Below, one piece after another: positions 1-9,700 of a DNA stretch of 64,000 nt (position 1 is its first letter; each line of letters starts with the position of its first letter). Under the pieces are notes generated by a model. That model ran no database searches. It was not told the origin of the DNA and saw only the letters and a program-made list of their open reading frames with translations. The translations under genes were made by a program, and so were the position numbers. The DNA is from Fibrivirga algicola (GTDB taxonomy: Bacteria; Bacteroidota; Bacteroidia; Cytophagales; Spirosomataceae), in contig NZ_WAEL01000002.1 of the NCBI RefSeq assembly GCF_011742925.1, positions 186,001 to 250,000 of the forward strand, written 5' to 3'.

Positions 1-384
1 ACCCTCGCCCAGTTCGACTGCACCACCGGCACCCTGCACCGTATTGACCCCGCGTCGGGCCTGCTGACGCTGGTTGCTTACGCTGGTATGCCTGAGTTCC
101 TGTTGCCAAAAATCAGCCAGATTCCCATTGGCAAAGGCATGGCGGGTATTGCCGCCGAGCGCCGCGAAGCCGTTCAACTCTGCAACCTGCAGACCGACGA
201 GTCGGGGGTGGCCCGGCCTGCTGCCCGCGACACCAAAGTGGAAGGATCGATTGCCGTACCTCTGCTGCTCAACGGCGACCTTCACGGTACCCTGGGCATC
301 GCCAAACCCGTTCCCTACGATTTTACGGACGACGAAGTAGCCGCCCTGATGCAACTCGGCGAAGCCATCAGCCGGAAGTTATAA
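1..384 (+). CDS. GAF domain protein, 5'-truncated by window edge
   Basis: The frame is open from base 1 and ends at TAA 382-384, so only the last 127 codons are present. The visible part has the hydrophobic strand pattern of a GAF sensor: a TGTLHRID strand near the edge, the IPIGKGMAGIAAERR turn (residues about 41-55), a short VEGSIAVPLL strand and LHGTLGIAKP before a final helix. GAF domains bind small molecules or redox cofactors; the ligand cannot be told here. The protein ends right after the domain, so this may be a free-standing GAF protein (fRMsr-like or a simple sensor), or the C-terminal domain of a larger one. The catalytic cysteines of fRMsr cannot be judged from this fragment. Confidence 0.75.
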   Translation, partial: TLAQFDCTTGTLHRIDPASGLLTLVAYAGMPEFLLPKISQIPIGKGMAGIAAERREAVQLCNLQTDESGVARPAARDTKVEGSIAVPLLLNGDLHGTLGIAKPVPYDFTDDEVAALMQLGEAISRKL

Positions 385-389
385 ACTAC

Positions 390-424
390 CACTTACGCCG
401 TATCCTGGAGATACGGCGTAAGTG
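390..424. terminator. Hairpin terminator between convergent genes
   Basis: A perfect 15-bp inverted repeat (390-404 with 410-424) around a 5-base loop lies between the GAF gene and the SDR gene, which converge here. There is no long T tract on either side, so it may act as a bidirectional transcription end or RNA 3' stabiliser. Confidence 0.6.
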
Positions 425-444
425 AAACCAGTCGTTATTAGCGT

Positions 445-1182
445 TTACCACGGACTGATACCCGTCTCCGGTGCATTGTCATCGCTGAAAAATTGTCCCG
501 TTGGGCCATCCGGGCCGAGCGTAGCGGCTTTGACCAGGCGGGCCGCGGCATCGGGCACACTACCGGGACCGCTATGGTGATTGAAATCGGTGGCGGTATA
601 GCCTGGATCGACGGCGTTTACCTTGAACGGGGTATCGCGCAGTTCGTAAGCGAGCACAATCGTGTAGGCATTCAGCGCCGATTTAGACGGGCCATAGCAG
701 GCGGTTTTAACTGGGTAGTACTTCCAGTTTGGGTCGCTATGCAATGTCAGTGAGCCCAGGCCCGAGGTGACGTTAACGATTCTTGGCGCTGCTGATTGCT
801 TCAGCAAGTCGATGAACGCCTGTGTGGTGTCAACTACCCCAAAAAAGTTGGTGTTAAATACTTCCCGGTATACGCTGCTGTCTGTGCCAAGTGCCGGTTG
901 CGCCATACCGCCGCTAATACCCGCATTGTTGATCAGCACATCCAGCACAGCCGTTTTCTGACCAAGCGCCTCACGGGCGGCGTTAATCGAGTCGATACTG
1001 TCTACATCAATGACGAGTACCTCCACATTGGTCAGCCCTTCCGCCTTCAGCTGATCGACCGCCTGTTGACCTTTTTGCTCATCCCGGCTACCCAGGTACA
1101 CGTAGTAACCCTGTTGCAATAACTGCCTGGCGGCTTCGAATCCGATGCTTTTGTTAGCACCAGTAATAAGTACGTTTTTCAT
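445..1182 (-). CDS. SDR family NAD(P)-dependent oxidoreductase
   Basis: A 245-residue classical short-chain dehydrogenase. The Rossmann glycine motif TGANKSIG is at residues 7-14, NNAG at 85-88, the catalytic Ser at 140 and the YxxxK pair at Tyr163/Lys167, followed by the PG turn near 193. All catalytic residues are present. It should be a cytosolic NAD(P)H-dependent reductase; the resemblance is to carbonyl reductase-like SDRs, but the substrate is unknown. Start ATG at 1180-1182. It lies 66 bp downstream of an AraC regulator on the same strand, so the two are probably co-transcribed and the regulator probably controls it. Confidence 0.9.
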   Translation of the reverse strand: MKNVLITGANKSIGFEAARQLLQQGYYVYLGSRDEQKGQQAVDQLKAEGLTNVEVLVIDVDSIDSINAAREALGQKTAVLDVLINNAGISGGMAQPALGTDSSVYREVFNTNFFGVVDTTQAFIDLLKQSAAPRIVNVTSGLGSLTLHSDPNWKYYPVKTACYGPSKSALNAYTIVLAYELRDTPFKVNAVDPGYTATDFNHHSGPGSVPDAAARLVKAATLGPDGPTGQFFSDDNAPETGISPW

Positions 1183-1248
1183 AGTTCATCTGTTTGAGGG
1201 GCAAAACTACCGCCGCCCCGCCCGGCAGATGACACACATATACCGGCA

Positions 1249-2139
1249 TTACTGGTACATTTCACGGATGGCGGCCCGGTACTCGGCCGGAGTCACGCCT
1301 GCTTCGCGCTTAAAGAAGCGATTGAAGTAGGAAGCGTCCGAAAAGCCAAGCTCAAAGGCGATTTCCTTCAGCGAATGCTGCGTATGAAACAACAAACGCC
1401 GGGCCTCCAGCACCAGTCGTTCATGAATGTGCGTAATGGCTGGTCGGCCACTCTGGGCTTTCACGACCTCGCTCAAATGTCCGGCCGACACATTGATCAG
1501 CGACGCATACTCGCTTACTTGGTGCAGCTCGCGAAAGTGGTCGTTGATGTTGGCCTGATAGTTTTTCAGCAACAGCTTATCTGTCGAAAATGGCTTGCTC
1601 ACAAACTGTTCGGTATACAGTCGGCTCAGGTACGTTAGCAATACGGTCAGGTAAGCCGTCAGCATGCGCTGTTGCCACTCGCCGGGGCGCTGGTGCTCGG
1701 CGTAGAGCTTATCCATCATATCGGCTACAAAGGCTACATCGGTATCCGTAAGTAACAATTCGTGACCATTATGCGGATTCTGAATAAGCGGCAGCCCGCT
1801 CAGCGACGCGTTCTCCTGCAAGGCCAGAAACTCCTTCGTAAACGCAAAGGCAGTGGCCCACATCGGTTTGGGCTCTTCTTTCACCACCAGTTGGTTGGGG
1901 ACGAAGAAGTAGAACGTATTCTCTCTGATTGTGTACTGCGTCATATCCAGCCAATGACGGCTTTCGCCGCGCCGGACAAAAGCGAAGAGAAAGTAGTCTT
2001 TCCGGTGCGGAATCAGCACATCCGACTCGTGGGTCAGTGTTCCCTCAAACCGAGCCATGCTAAACAGTTTACCCGCCAGTAGCGCATCTTGCTCGAGTGT
2101 ATAGATGGGTACTGGCTGGTCGGCGGTAACCAAATTCAT
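1249..2139 (-). CDS. AraC family transcriptional regulator
   Basis: A 296-residue protein with an N-terminal cupin-like sensing half (about 1-170) and a C-terminal double helix-turn-helix (about 195-292). The second HTH is typical: LKEIAFELGFSDASYFNRFF followed by KREAGVTPAEYR. It should bind DNA as a ligand-responsive activator. Start ATG at 2137-2139 directly follows an in-frame gap with no better choice. It is upstream of the SDR gene on the same strand, a common arrangement in which the AraC protein activates a neighbouring oxidoreductase. Ligand unknown. Confidence 0.92.
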   Translation of the reverse strand: MNLVTADQPVPIYTLEQDALLAGKLFSMARFEGTLTHESDVLIPHRKDYFLFAFVRRGESRHWLDMTQYTIRENTFYFFVPNQLVVKEEPKPMWATAFAFTKEFLALQENASLSGLPLIQNPHNGHELLLTDTDVAFVADMMDKLYAEHQRPGEWQQRMLTAYLTVLLTYLSRLYTEQFVSKPFSTDKLLLKNYQANINDHFRELHQVSEYASLINVSAGHLSEVVKAQSGRPAITHIHERLVLEARRLLFHTQHSLKEIAFELGFSDASYFNRFFKREAGVTPAEYRAAIREMYQ

Positions 2140-2257
2140 AAGCTAAAACCTGGGATATTTGTCGGCCCGCAGCCGTTGCGGTCGGTGTAATCTGTAGGCA
2201 CAAACCGAAAATCGACAATTAAGTTGCTCAACAGAACGTCACGACTACCCGCACGCG

Positions 2258-2536
2258 CTAGTTACTTTTCTTGCGTTGCTCGGCCTCCAGAACAGTTTCA
2301 AACTCTTCGGTCCGCCAGCGGGGTTTGGTTGGGTACTCATACATGAACCGGCCCGTTTTTGTATCTAGGATCAGCGCATACTTATCAACGCCAACCGCCT
2401 GATAGCGCCGGTTGTCTTCGCATGGCTGCGGTTGCGCTACTGGCTGGCTAGCCGGTTTATTGGCCATTAACAGCACTGCGCCCATCGTCATGGCGCCAAA
2501 GCAAAACGATTTCAGATCAATCGTATTCGTTTTCAT
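2258..2536 (-). CDS. Small hypothetical membrane-anchored protein
   Basis: A 92-residue protein with one hydrophobic N-terminal segment (about residues 10-26, FCFGAMTMGAVLLMA), then a Pro/Gln-rich spacer and a short C-terminal region with a predicted beta hairpin (KYALILDTKTGRFMYEYP) and an acidic-basic helix at the end. The pattern resembles a small exported or inner-membrane-tethered protein; no family is recognised. Start ATG at 2534-2536. It is divergent from the lipoprotein hydrolase at 2706. Confidence 0.6.
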   Translation of the reverse strand: MKTNTIDLKSFCFGAMTMGAVLLMANKPASQPVAQPQPCEDNRRYQAVGVDKYALILDTKTGRFMYEYPTKPRWRTEEFETVLEAEQRKKSN

Positions 2537-2705
2537 AACCGTAGTCAGTTTGTGTTGTGCAGCTAAGACAACGTACCCGGCAATTTGTTTACTTTCGGCT
2601 ATGCCTTAACCGGTTGATCGGTACACGCTTACGCGCTTGTTGTCCCGAAGCAACCTATGTCCTGCTTTTACCATCTTGGCTTTACCATCCTGCCTGTTAC
2701 CTACT

Positions 2706-3767
2706 ATGCACCCGAAAGCCCTTTGCCTTTTTCTGCTCCTATTTTGTGGAGCCTGCAGCACAACCCGCCCCTTCAAAAATGCCGATGGACAGCTACTGAC
2801 CACCAGTGTTGCCGAGATTCAACGGGTCCGCATCAATGGCGTCAGGCAATTCGTAACCATACGCGGGAAAGACCGGCGGAATCCGGTGCTGCTTTGGCTG
2901 CATGGCGGCCCCGGAAGTACCTCGACGCCCTTTTACATGTATTACAATGCAGCGCTGGAAGACCAGTTTACGGTCGTTTACTGGGATCAGCGCGGATCGG
3001 GGAAGTCCTATTCATCGCGGATTCCTCCGGAAACGATGACCCTGGATCAGTTCGTTGCCGACACGCATGAATTGACGAAGTGGCTTAAACAGCGCTTCAA
3101 TCAACCCAAAATAAGTCTGGTAGGCCATTCCTGGGGCGGGCTATTGGGCATGCACGTCATCGCCAAACACCCCGACGACTACCAGGCGTTCATGGCCGTA
3201 TCACCCATGCCGAACGGCCCCGAAAGCGAACAGTTGTCCTATGCATTTGCACTCACCAACGCGCAGCAAAAACAGGATGCAAGTGCACTGGAAACGCTGC
3301 AACGAATTGGCCCGCCCGACAACGGTTTATATAGAGAGGGATTAAGCGCCCTGAAACAGCAGCGGGCGCTGGTACAGAAGTATGGTGGCGTGGTGCACAC
3401 GTCACTCAGAATGCCCGGCTCACAAATCTATTTACGCTCCAAAGAGTACAGCCTGTTTACTCTTCTGAAGAGCAATAAGATCCAGCAGCTCCATTCGCCA
3501 ATGATACAGGCGCTTTGGCCAACCGTCAACTTAAAAAAACAGGTGCCGGCCGTTAACGTACCTGTTTATTTCTGTCTGGGGCGCTACGATACCAATTGCC
3601 CGTCTACCCTGGCAGCCGATTACTATGAATCCCTGCAAGCGCCTCACAAAGAGCTCATCTGGTTCGACGAGTCGGCCCATCTCCTATGCTGGGAAGAACC
3701 GCAAAAATTCAACGCCCTCGTAAAAGAAAAGCTAGCATCAGGAAGTGGTAAAGAGAATCTGAAATAA
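2706..3767 (+). CDS. Alpha/beta hydrolase lipoprotein (proline iminopeptidase-like)
   Basis: A 353-residue protein. The frame is open further upstream, but ATG at 2706 gives a clean lipoprotein signal (hydrophobic LCLFLLLF then GAC, lipid Cys about residue 17), so this start was chosen. The oxyanion motif HGGPGS (about 66-71) and nucleophile elbow GHSWGG (about 141-146) are those of peptidase family S33 (prolyl iminopeptidase). The acid is likely in GRYDTNCPS and the histidine in DESAHLLCW near the C-terminus. It is expected to act as a hydrolase in the periplasm or at the outer membrane; peptidase versus esterase activity is not decidable. Confidence 0.85.
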   Translation: MHPKALCLFLLLFCGACSTTRPFKNADGQLLTTSVAEIQRVRINGVRQFVTIRGKDRRNPVLLWLHGGPGSTSTPFYMYYNAALEDQFTVVYWDQRGSGKSYSSRIPPETMTLDQFVADTHELTKWLKQRFNQPKISLVGHSWGGLLGMHVIAKHPDDYQAFMAVSPMPNGPESEQLSYAFALTNAQQKQDASALETLQRIGPPDNGLYREGLSALKQQRALVQKYGGVVHTSLRMPGSQIYLRSKEYSLFTLLKSNKIQQLHSPMIQALWPTVNLKKQVPAVNVPVYFCLGRYDTNCPSTLAADYYESLQAPHKELIWFDESAHLLCWEEPQKFNALVKEKLASGSGKENLK

Positions 3768-3908
3768 AGCTCCGCCAAGAAAAGCCAAAAACTGATTACC
3801 GTGCCCTGTCTTCCCCGCATTGAAATGACATAACACCAAGCCCAAATGCCTATCGGGGCCATAACAGAGCAGCATCGTTAGATACCGACATCACCCCTTC
3901 CACTTACG

Positions 3909-3961
3909 GCGTGCCGTAGGTACGTAATCAACCAAATTATTGTCGAATACCTACGGCACGC
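3909..3961. terminator. Long hairpin between convergent genes
   Basis: A perfect 14-bp inverted repeat (3909-3922 with 3948-3961) around a 25-base loop, with weaker pairing continuing outward to about 3901 and 3970. It separates the convergent hydrolase and HNH genes and probably ends both transcripts. Confidence 0.55.
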
Positions 3962-3982
3962 TCGGTAGTGAATGATTGGTTC

Positions 3983-4951
3983 CTATCCCCTAAATTTCTC
4001 CCGTAAATGCCACGTGAAGGCTTCGCGGTTTGGGTAGTAAGTTTCGCCGAAGGGTAGACGGAGGGGTTTGTTGTGGAACTGACGGAGGTTGTAGGGGCTG
4101 TTGAGGTCTTCGGCGATGGCGGGGGACACGAGGACGCGGAACCGGTCGTCTACGCCGATCATGCCCCGGTCGAAGGCGGTGTGCAGGGTTGGGCAAAGGG
4201 CAATGCCGTTGGTAACGCGGTCATCGCCGGAGACGCTGATCGGGATGATGTGGCAGGCTTCGACCAGCGTGGACCCGTCCGTGGCAATTACTTTCAGGCC
4301 TGAAATGGCGCAGGTGAAATCATAGACTTTTGGTACCAGCTTTTTGAACAGACCACCGCGCACAAAACGCGTTTCGTCATCGTTGGTGGTGAGCGACAGG
4401 GTGGTCTGGTAGGGAGCCGCTTTCTCGTTTAGCAGGTACGTCGCCATATCCTGCACGTAGCTTCTTCCGGCGGTTTTCACAGCCAGGTAAGCTGCTTTGG
4501 TGGCAGGGAAGTAGGTGTCGAGCAACAGCGTTTTCAGGTACGTTCGCGCCGGCGCATCCAGCAGAAGCGTGTACAGATCATCGGCGAAATAGGCGTAAGA
4601 CAATCGGTCGCTCAGCGTTTGTACGCTGCGGATGTGGCTATCGAGCAGATAGCCGGGATTAGGTTGCAGGAACCAGAACCCTTCGTTTTTCAGGTAAAAG
4701 AACGGCTGCGTAAAATCGTCCTGATTGGCCGTGTTCACCAGCAGCGCAAAATTCTCTTTGAACGTAGCCACCAGTTCCGGCGAAACACCGATCCGGTTTT
4801 CGCTAATGAACTGCCTGTCGATCAGGTCGATCAACGTCAGCAGGAAAATCGGTTTGTGGGGCGCTGGTCCATACTGGGTACCACCCCGTTTTAGCTTCGT
4901 AAATTTTCGGGCGTAGTGAGCAAGGCGTTCCTGATTAATCGGGCTAGGCAT
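3983..4951 (-). CDS. HNH endonuclease domain protein (orphan)
   Basis: About 322 residues from ATG 4949-4951; the open frame also extends 8 codons to a TTG. The N-terminal two thirds is helical and unassigned. The C-terminal quarter carries an HNH_2-type nuclease: CHIIPISVSGDDRVTNGIALC followed by LHTAFDRGMIGV, giving the conserved His, Asn and His of the beta-beta-alpha-metal fold. Such proteins are usually annotated as putative restriction endonucleases. No methyltransferase or specificity subunit lies nearby, so it is either a modification-dependent nuclease or an orphan. Both neighbours are ordinary metabolic genes. Confidence 0.8.
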   Translation of the reverse strand: MPSPINQERLAHYARKFTKLKRGGTQYGPAPHKPIFLLTLIDLIDRQFISENRIGVSPELVATFKENFALLVNTANQDDFTQPFFYLKNEGFWFLQPNPGYLLDSHIRSVQTLSDRLSYAYFADDLYTLLLDAPARTYLKTLLLDTYFPATKAAYLAVKTAGRSYVQDMATYLLNEKAAPYQTTLSLTTNDDETRFVRGGLFKKLVPKVYDFTCAISGLKVIATDGSTLVEACHIIPISVSGDDRVTNGIALCPTLHTAFDRGMIGVDDRFRVLVSPAIAEDLNSPYNLRQFHNKPLRLPFGETYYPNREAFTWHLREKFRG

Positions 4952-5096
4952 AACGTGAGTGTATTTCGCTACCAAGTTAGCGTATTGTTCATATGTTCGT
5001 GTTTCGCCCTATGTTGTTGCAAAAATTGCCTGACGGTATCATACGGCTACATTTTCTCTATTTTTAGGCATTGGGGGATCGTCTTGCTTACCGCGT

Positions 5097-5139
5097 GTAG
5101 AGACCGGTCCGCCGGTGCGGCAAAATCTTGCGTCTCTAC
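5097..5139. repeat. REP-like palindromic element
   Basis: Eight-base arms GTAGAGAC (5097-5104) and GTCTCTAC (5132-5139) flank a GC-rich centre that contains its own palindrome ACCGGTCCGCCGGT (5103-5116). It lies 54 bp upstream of the amidohydrolase start. The arms resemble widespread intergenic palindromes in other bacteria, but no second full copy was seen in this window. Confidence 0.4.
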
Positions 5140-5193
5140 GGTAGCCGGATGGTTTTCGCCGACACAACACGTACCCAACTCATCACAACCTGT

Positions 5194-6708
5194 ATGCGTA
5201 AACAACTCCTTGCTGTAGCATTACTTCTGCCCGCGCTGGTATTCAGCCAGCCTGGTGCGGCCCAATCAAAAAAGGCGGGTAACGCGCCGAATCGGACGGG
5301 CGCCGCTCCCGCCGACCGAACGCGGCCCGACAAAGACAAACAGGCGATCATTGCTGACCTTGACAAACGTTTCCCGGAGTTGGCGGGGATCTCCAAGCAA
5401 ATCTGGGATTTTGCCGAATTGGGGTACCAGGAGGAAAAAAGCTCGCTGCTGCTTCAGGAACAGCTGAAAAAAGAAGGGTTCGACGTACAGGCGGGCGTAG
5501 CGGGTATTCCCACGGCTTTTGTGGCCACCTACGGAACCGGCAAACCCGTCATTGGCATTCTGGGCGAATACGACGCCCTGCCCGGCCTGGCTACGGAGGC
5601 CAAACCTGATTTCACACCCATCGCCGGGCAGAAAGGCGGGCATGGTTGCGGTCATAACCTGTTTGGTACGGCGTCGATGGCGGCAGCAATCGAAGTAAAA
5701 AACTGGTTGAAAGCGGGGCACGCTGGTACGATCAAGATCTATGGCTGTCCGGCTGAAGAGGGTGGCGCGGGTAAGGTGTACATGGTACGCGAAGGCCTGT
5801 TCAACGGGGTCGACGTGGTATTGCATTGGCATCCCGGTTCGCAGAACGCCGCTGATGCCGGTACGTCGCTGGCCAACAAGAACGCCAAGTTCCGGTTCCG
5901 GGGCATTGCCGCCCACGCCGCCGCTTCACCCGAACGCGGCCGGTCGGGCCTCGACGGCGTTGAAGCGATGGACTACATGGTGAACATGATGCGCGAACAC
6001 GTGCCGCAGGACACCCGCATTCACTATGTGATCACGAAAGGCGGTGAAGCCCCCAACGTGGTGCCTGCCTTTGCCGAAGTGTATTACTACGCCCGGCACA
6101 AAGACCGCGACATTCTGCAAAGTGTCTGGAAGCGTATTGAGAATGCCGCCGAAGGAGCCGCCAAAGGAACGGGCACCAAAGTAGAGTGGGAAGTGCTGGG
6201 TGGGGTATTCAACCTATTGCCCAACGTGACGCTGGCCGAGGTGATGCATAAAAATCTGACGACCGTTGGCGGCATCACCTACACGCCTGAAGAAACGGCC
6301 TTTGCCCAGAAAATTCAGACGACGTTTGCCGATGACCAGAAAGTGCCCATCACCAACGCTACCCTGATCAAAGATTTCCGCGATGCCTCGGAAAGCGCCA
6401 CCAGCGGCGGCTCCACCGACGTGGGCGACGTGAGCTGGACAGTGCCAACCGTAGGCCTGCAAACAGCGACCTGGGTACCGGGTTCATCGGCCCACAGCTG
6501 GCAGTCGACGGCCGCCAGCGGCATGAGCATCGGGCAGAAAGGGATGCTGGTCGCCGCCAAAACGCTGGCCTTAACCGCGCTCGACCTCTTTACCACCCCT
6601 ACCCTGATCGAAAAAGCCCGCGCCGAATGGCTACAGAAACGCGGTGCCGATTTCAAATACGAAGCCCTGCTCGGCGACCGCAAACCCGCACTGGATTATC
6701 GGAAATAG
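5194..6708 (+). CDS. Secreted M20 family amidohydrolase
   Basis: A 504-residue protein from ATG 5194, chosen over an upstream GTG/ATG because it begins a good signal peptide (hydrophobic LLAVALLLPALVF ending near AAQ). It belongs to the M20D/AbgB-like metallo-amidohydrolases: GEYDALPGL strand, metal-binding GHGCGHNLFG, CPAEEGGAGK with the catalytic Glu pair, HWHPG, and a final SAHSWQ. The family hydrolyses N-acyl amino acids or p-aminobenzoyl-glutamate using two metal ions. It is exported here, so it probably trims peptides or acylated amino acids in the periplasm. The next gene, a tricorn-like protease, starts 31 bp downstream, suggesting a peptide-degradation operon. Confidence 0.9.
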   Translation: MRKQLLAVALLLPALVFSQPGAAQSKKAGNAPNRTGAAPADRTRPDKDKQAIIADLDKRFPELAGISKQIWDFAELGYQEEKSSLLLQEQLKKEGFDVQAGVAGIPTAFVATYGTGKPVIGILGEYDALPGLATEAKPDFTPIAGQKGGHGCGHNLFGTASMAAAIEVKNWLKAGHAGTIKIYGCPAEEGGAGKVYMVREGLFNGVDVVLHWHPGSQNAADAGTSLANKNAKFRFRGIAAHAAASPERGRSGLDGVEAMDYMVNMMREHVPQDTRIHYVITKGGEAPNVVPAFAEVYYYARHKDRDILQSVWKRIENAAEGAAKGTGTKVEWEVLGGVFNLLPNVTLAEVMHKNLTTVGGITYTPEETAFAQKIQTTFADDQKVPITNATLIKDFRDASESATSGGSTDVGDVSWTVPTVGLQTATWVPGSSAHSWQSTAASGMSIGQKGMLVAAKTLALTALDLFTTPTLIEKARAEWLQKRGADFKYEALLGDRKPALDYRK

Positions 6709-6739
6709 CGTGGGAGTTGGTCTACCACGTAAAGCCTCT

Positions 6740-9700
6740 ATGCAAAACCACTCTTCTTTCTTCTCAATGAACGCTCTCTCTCAACTAACAACGCTCCTGG
6801 CCTTTGGGCTGGGTACGTTGGTGGCACAGGCACAGACCGACGCCACGGGCGAAACGCTGCTGGTGCGGCAACCGTCGCTCTCTAAAACGCATGTGGCGTT
6901 CAGCTACGGCGGCGACCTGTGGGTAGCCAACCGCGACGGCTCATCACCTCGCCGACTCACGGTAGGGCCGGGTGCCGAAAGTGGGCCGCAGTTTTCGCCC
7001 GATGGTCAAACCATTGCCTTCACGGCTACCTACGATGGAAACACTGACGTCTATCTGGTGGGTATCAACGGCGGCATGCCAAAGCGATTGACCTTCCACC
7101 CTAGTCCCGAAACCGCCAAAGGCTGGTCGGCCGATGGGCAACGGGTACTCTTTTTGTCGAACAGCGGATCGGCAGTAACACGATCGCCCAAGCTGTTTAC
7201 GGTGTCGACGAAGGGCGAATTACCCCAGCAACTCCCTGTTCCGATGGCTGGTAGCTGGGCCAACCTATCGCCCGATGGTCGGGAACTGGCCTACAGCATT
7301 ATTACCGACGCTTTCGCTACCTGGAAGCGGTACCGGGGTGGTATGACCACACCCATTCGGCTGCTCAACCTGCAAACGCTGGATGCCGAGCAGATTCCGC
7401 ACGTCAACGCATCGGATGTACAGCCTGTGTATGCAGGCAACACCGTGTACTTCCTGTCGGACCGCGCCCGAACCATGAACGTGTTTGCGTATGACCGCGC
7501 CACCAAGCAGGTACGTCAGGTGACGAACCACACCGATTTCGACGTAAAGAATCTGGCGACCGACGGGCAGACGCTCGTGTACGAACAGGGCGGCCGGTTA
7601 CACTTACTTGACCCGTCCGCCACCTCGACCGGAAAAGGGCAACCCATTAAGCTTTCACTGGCGGGCAACATCGATGTACTGGCCCTGCGCCCAACCTGGA
7701 AGCCGGTGGGTAGCATGATGCGCTCGTTTCACCTGTCGCCAACGGGCGTTCGGGCGGTGGTTGAAGCGCGCGGCGACATTTATACGCTACCAGCCAAAAA
7801 AGGCGACTGGCGCAACCTGACCCTGACCGACGGGGTACATGAGCGCAACCCGCTCTGGTCGCCCGATGGTGCGCGAATTGCCTACGTATCCGACGCTACG
7901 GGCGAGTACATGCTGATGGTCCGCGACGCCAAAGGGGAGAAAGCTGCTGAGGCCATTTCGCTGGGTGAACCGTCGTTTTATACGCTCGACAAGTGGTCGC
8001 CCGACGGAAAAAAGATCCTGTACAAAGACAAGAAGCTGAATCTATGGTACATGGACCTGTCGGCGGGCACCCGCAAGCCCGTGAAGATCACCACCGACAC
8101 ATTCGGGCCTAACTCGACGATTGAGGCCGACTGGTCACCCGACTCGAAATGGGTTGGCTTTTCGCGGAAGATGGACAATTACCTGAACCGGATTCACCTG
8201 TACGAACTAGCTTCGGGCACCACTACACCCGTGACCGACGGAGCCAGCCATACCGACGCGCTCGCCTTTAGCCGCGACGGCAAATACCTGATCTTCACGG
8301 CCAGCACCAACGTGGGACCCTCCTTCGCGTGGCTCGATATGGCTGGTCTGGATCGGCGCGGATTGGTGACGCAGAATCTCTACGCCGTGGTACTGAACGC
8401 CAAAGACCCGAGCCCGTTCGCCCCTGAATCAGACGACGAGAAAGATGCCCCCGCTCCACCAACGGCCGATACCACTCGCAAAGCACCGGTAAAGAAGCCA
8501 GCCGTTACCTCAACAACCACGACGACCGTGGCTATTGGCAAGGCGCCTAAGGTGGTGATCGACTTGGAAAACATTGGCCAGCGCATTGTGGCTCTTCCTA
8601 TTCCCGCGGGTGGCATCGACAAGTTGAAGTCGGCAGATGGCGACCGGCTGTTTTACATTGGCTACACACCCGCCGCCGCCAAACCAACGCTTTACCGGTT
8701 CGATTTCAAGGAACGCAAAGCCGAAACGTTACTGGCCGACGTGACCGAATATGAAGTATCGGCCGATGGTAAAAAGCTGCTGTTCATGACCGGTTCCGAC
8801 AAACTTAACATCGCCGATGTGTCAGGCAAACCCAGCGTGACGGAAGGCAAAGTAGACGTAAGCACGTTACAGGCCCTGATTGATCCTCGTCACGAATGGG
8901 CGCAGATGCTCAGCGAGTTCTGGCGCATTGAACGGGATTATTTCTACGTACCCAACTACCACGGCACCGACTGGAACGCCATCAAAGCCAGGTACACCCC
9001 TTTTCTGGCGCACGTGGCGCACCGGTCTGACTTGAATTTCCTGATCGGTGAAATGATGGGCGAAATGGTGGTTGGGCACAATTACGTCAGCGGTGGCGAC
9101 ATTCCCGACAGTAAGCCCGTTCCCGTTGGCATGCTTGGCGCCGACTATGAACTGGCCAACGGTATGTACCGCTTCAGGAAAGTGTTCAATGGCGAAAACT
9201 GGAACCCAACCCTGCGCGCACCTCTTACCGAACCCGGCGTCAGCGTGAAAGCGGGCGAATACCTGCTGGCTATCAACGGTCGTCCATTGACCGACAATGA
9301 CAACGTATACCAGCAACTGGAAAATACCGTCGACCGCCAAATCACGCTCACGGTAGGTCCCAATGCCAACATGACCGGCTCTCGAAAAGTGACGGTGGTG
9401 CCTGTTGCCAACGAAGCGGGGCTACGGATGATGGATTGGGTTGAAGGCAACCGCCGCAAGGTGAGTGCGGCTACTGGTGGGAAAGTGGCCTACGTGTACC
9501 TGCCCAACACAGGCCAGCAAGGGTACGATAATTTCAACCGGTATTATTTCAGCCAGGTCGATAAGCAGGCCGTTATTGTCGACGAACGCTTCAACGGCGG
9601 TGGCCTCGTTGCCGACTATATTGTAGACATGCTCGACCGGCCGTTGCTCAGCTATTGGGCACCGCGCGAGGGCAAACCCTTTACCAGCCCCGCCGCGTCG

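Noticed and set aside
5266-5916. Minus-strand open frame of 216 codons inside the amidohydrolase
   Set aside because: Antisense shadow; conserved catalytic motifs are on the plus strand.
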